A DNA stretch of 64,000 nt from Microbacterium sp. (GTDB lineage: Bacteria; Actinomycetota; Actinomycetes; Actinomycetales; Microbacteriaceae): contig NZ_JAPSLI010000005.1 of the NCBI RefSeq assembly GCF_031180975.1, forward strand, positions 186,001 through 250,000, given 5' to 3'. Below are positions 61,859 to 64,000 of this stretch, piece by piece. A program made the position numbers and the translations under genes. Each line of letters starts with the position of its first letter. The first letter of the stretch is position 1. The notes under the pieces were generated by a model. That model saw only the letters and a program-made list of their open reading frames with translations. It was not told the origin of the DNA and ran no database searches.

Positions 61859-62869
61859 TCAGTGCCGGGAGGCCTTCGGGTCGAGCGCGTCCCGGACGGC
61901 GTCGCCGAGCAGGTTGAAGGCGAGCACCGTGACGATGAGGGCGACACCCGGCACCATGAGGAACCAGGGATCGCTGAGGTACCAGTTGCCGGCCTGCGCG
62001 GCGTTCAGCATCTGCCCCCAGGAGGGGGTCGGGTCCTTGACGCCGACGCCCAGGAACGACAGCGCCGCCTCGGCCGAGATGTTGGCGGGGATCAGCATGG
62101 TGCCGTACACGAGGACGACGCCGAGCACGTTCGGGATCACCTGCGTGAAGATGATCGTGCGGTGCGACGCGCCGTAGCTGCGGGCCGCCTCGATGTACTC
62201 CTGCTCGCGGATGCTGAGCACCTGCCCGCGGACGACGCGGGCGAGGTAGGCCCAGCCGAAGAATCCGAGGATCAGCACCAGAGACGCGATCGGCACGAAG
62301 CTGCCCTGCCCGAACGGGGTGTCCCGGAGCCGCGACTGCAGGATCGGCGTCAGCGACAGCACGAGAAGCAGGTGCGGGAAGGCGAGGAAGAGATCAATGA
62401 GCCGGCTGATCACCATGTCGACCTTGCCGCCGAAGTAGCCGGCGGCGGCACCGAGCACGGTGCCCAGCACGACGGAGACCAGTGTGGACAGCAGGGCGAT
62501 CAGCAGGGACACCTGCGCGCCGTAGGCGAGCCGGGCGAACAGATCGCGTCCCAGACCGGGCTCGACGCCCAGCCAATGCTCCGCGGACGGATACATGTAC
62601 TCCGGCAGCGGCAGCCCCGGGGTCATGAAGTTGTCCAGCACCTCGGGACCGGTGCGGGTGGTGTAGGGGTCCTGTCCCTCGATCGCCACCAGCACAGGGG
62701 CGAGCAGCGCGAACAGCACGATGGCCACCACCACGCCGAACGAGACGAGCGCAACAGGGCTCCTGCGGATGCGCAGCCAGGCGGTTCCGAGCAGCGAGCG
62801 GCCCGTCGCGATGCGCGGGGAGGCGGTGAGCACCTCGGTCTTGGGTGCCTGCACAGGTGTAGCCGTCAC
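61859..62869 (-). CDS. dppC: ABC transporter permease, DppC/OppC-like
   Basis: A 336-residue permease, the first gene of the operon. It begins with about 30 residues of cytosolic tail, then helices with VALVSFGVVVAIVLFALLAPVL. The coupling loop is YIEAARSYGASHRTIIFTQVIPN. GTG at 62869 has GAGGAAG upstream; a longer frame continuing into the divergent region is rejected. Having DppC before DppA and DppB is an atypical order for this family, which usually runs A-B-C-D-F. Confidence 0.9.
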   Translation of the reverse strand: MTATPVQAPKTEVLTASPRIATGRSLLGTAWLRIRRSPVALVSFGVVVAIVLFALLAPVLVAIEGQDPYTTRTGPEVLDNFMTPGLPLPEYMYPSAEHWLGVEPGLGRDLFARLAYGAQVSLLIALLSTLVSVVLGTVLGAAAGYFGGKVDMVISRLIDLFLAFPHLLLVLSLTPILQSRLRDTPFGQGSFVPIASLVLILGFFGWAYLARVVRGQVLSIREQEYIEAARSYGASHRTIIFTQVIPNVLGVVLVYGTMLIPANISAEAALSFLGVGVKDPTPSWGQMLNAAQAGNWYLSDPWFLMVPGVALIVTVLAFNLLGDAVRDALDPKASRH

Positions 62870-62905
62870 GATCTTCCTCGATTGTTCCGGGTCAGGGATT
62901 CCAGA

Positions 62906-62933
62906 ATTGTATACCAGCACAGCATGAGCACAA
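62906..62933 (-). promoter_or_regulatory. Promoter of the dpp operon
   Basis: On the minus strand TTGTGC (62928-62933), a 16-base spacer and TACAAT (62906-62911). The -10 overlaps a TTGTATACCA palindrome. Confidence 0.6.
62907..62916. promoter_or_regulatory. Possible GntR/FCD operator overlapping the dpp -10
   Basis: TTGTATACCA is a near-palindrome with the TNGT-ACNA arrangement typical of FCD-type GntR operators. It lies on the dpp -10, a repressor-like position. Confidence 0.45.
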
Positions 62934-62990
62934 GTGCGGAATGAGAGTTTTCGCGCAATCGCTTGCCCGATGGTGAGGCGATGGATAAGT

Positions 62991-63003
62991 TTTGGATACC
63001 AAA
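62991..63003. promoter_or_regulatory. Perfect 13-bp palindrome before the second amidohydrolase
   Basis: TTTGG-ATA-CCAAA is a perfect palindrome 17 bases before the GTG start and shares TACCA with the site at 62907. A regulator binding both could control the two divergent units. Confidence 0.5.
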
Positions 63004-63020
63004 CAGCAGAAAGGGCCGCC

Positions 63021-64000
63021 GTGCGCACTCTCATCACCGCCGACCACGTCCTCGCCTTCGACGGCGTGTCGCACACCGAGCTGCGCGACGGCGCGGTGGT
63101 CGTGGAGGACGAGCGGATCGCGTTCGTGGGCAGCAGGGCGGCATGCCCGCGTGACGTCGACGACCGGATCGACCTCGGCGAGAGCCTGCTCATGCCGGGC
63201 CTGATCGATCTGGATGCGCTCACCGACATCGACCACCTGATCCTGGACTCGTGGGGCGACGTCCCACACGGCAGGCGGCTGCAGTGGTCCAGCGACTGGT
63301 TCGACCGGCGCCGCCACGTGTTCACCGCGGAGGAGCGCCGCCGCATCCGCGAGATCGCCCTGGTGCAGCTGGCGTTGCACGGCATCACCAGCTACATGCC
63401 GATCGCCTCGGAAGTGCACTCGGCGTGGGCGGAGGAGGCCGACGACTTCTTCGCCATGGCGGAGTACTCACGAGGACTGGGGCTGCGAGGTTTCCTCGGG
63501 CCGTCCTACCGCTCCGGGGTGAACGTCGTGACGACGGAGGGCCAGCGCACGGTCCGCTTCGACGAACCCGAGGGTGAGGCGGGGCTGGCCGACGCGCTGC
63601 GCTTCTTCGACGAGGTGCTCTCCTGGGCGGATCCGCTGCTGACGCCGGTACTGCTGCCGTGCCGCATCGAGACGCTCACGCCGGAGCTGCTCGCCGCGAC
63701 CGCGGCCGCGGCCGCCGAGCGGGGTGCGCTCGTGCGGCTGCACGCGCTGCAGTCCGCGTTCGAGCGCGACTGGATCGTCCGTGCGCACGGACGCACACCG
63801 CTGGAGCTCATCGAGGCGCAGGGCCTGCTGAACGACCGGCTGATCATCCCGCACGGGGTCTTCCTCGACGTGAACCCGCAGGTGCACGGCGAGGACCGGG
63901 GCGACCTGGATCGGCTGGTCTCGGCCGGGGTGTCGATCGTGCATTGCCCGCTCACCAACGCCCGTTACGGCTCGGAACTGGAGACGTTCGCGCGGTACCG
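63021..64000 (+). CDS. Amidohydrolase-family protein lacking HxH (3' partial)
   Basis: An open frame of 326 codons runs off the window end. The protein begins RTLITADHVLAFDG, and VVEDERIAFVG with MPGLIDLDALTDIDH follows, the usual start of a cytosine-deaminase/chlorohydrolase-type amidohydrolase. The strand-1 HxH metal motif expected just after PGLID is replaced by D-A-L-x-D-I-D-H. Later IPHGVFLDVN and VHCPLTNARYGSE fit His-bearing strands of the family. The GTG is preceded by AGAAAGG. It is divergent from the dpp operon, probably co-regulated. Confidence 0.82.
   Translation, partial: MRTLITADHVLAFDGVSHTELRDGAVVVEDERIAFVGSRAACPRDVDDRIDLGESLLMPGLIDLDALTDIDHLILDSWGDVPHGRRLQWSSDWFDRRRHVFTAEERRRIREIALVQLALHGITSYMPIASEVHSAWAEEADDFFAMAEYSRGLGLRGFLGPSYRSGVNVVTTEGQRTVRFDEPEGEAGLADALRFFDEVLSWADPLLTPVLLPCRIETLTPELLAATAAAAAERGALVRLHALQSAFERDWIVRAHGRTPLELIEAQGLLNDRLIIPHGVFLDVNPQVHGEDRGDLDRLVSAGVSIVHCPLTNARYGSELETFARY

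Noticed and set aside
1..64000. CRISPR array, prophage, insertion sequence or plasmid functions
   Set aside because: No spaced direct repeats, integrase, transposase, phage structural or replication genes were seen.

Overview
The window is high-GC, gene-dense DNA from an actinobacterium. The best fit is Microbacteriaceae, probably Microbacterium. This is inferred from the gene order dxr-rseP-ispG-proS-nusA-ylxR-infB-rbfA-truB-ribF, the DUF222/HNH endonuclease, abundant GTG starts, the dense GGATGCC heptamer and many apparently leaderless genes. I see no rRNA, tRNA, CRISPR array, insertion sequence or prophage. No gap between genes exceeds 300 bp.

Layout. 1-9030: an FKBP lipoprotein (cut at the window start), MEP-pathway genes dxr and ispG, the RseP protease, a MurE-type ligase, a fused anthranilate synthase behind a complete trp attenuator with an 11-residue leader peptide, and pyroglutamyl peptidase. 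9025-14050: an AlaX-type editing protein, an alpha/beta hydrolase, a DUF222/HNH protein and an RNB ribonuclease. 14149-25692: proS, a membrane-anchored LuxR regulator with a small membrane protein, a LOG-family protein, a Tat-exported PhoX phosphatase with a three-unit PHO box, then nusA-ylxR-infB-rbfA. rimP is not in its usual place. 25949-31485: a multicopper oxidase pair, mutY, truB, two small membrane proteins and ribF. 31707-43957: an SNF2 helicase, pfkA, oligopeptidase B, a Pit phosphate transporter with a PHO box, a phosphodiesterase, aspA, an FAH-family protein and PrsW. 44164-49857: a FadR-type regulator and a soluble Cache protein divergent from a PotABCD-type ABC transporter. 49967-54435: a small FKBP, YceI, VOC and AraC genes, a YCII/ECF42 sigma pair and rpsO. 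54519-64000: a seven-gene Dpp/Opp-type ABC operon with an amidohydrolase and an MFS exporter, divergent from a second amidohydrolase cut at the window end.

Regulation is the richest part of the window. Fourteen start codons sit exactly six bases after a TANNNT hexamer (often TAGGCT), which predicts leaderless transcripts. PhoX and Pit share PHO-box operators. The sigma gene pair has an ECF42-like promoter, and the dpp/amidohydrolase divergence carries GntR-like operators. The infB ribosome-binding site lies inside a hairpin, and a four-way RNA-like structure sits between infB and rbfA. The most interesting candidates for undescribed biology are the double-amidohydrolase/Dpp locus, whose second amidohydrolase lacks the usual HxH metal motif, and the soluble Cache/FadR/Pot locus.
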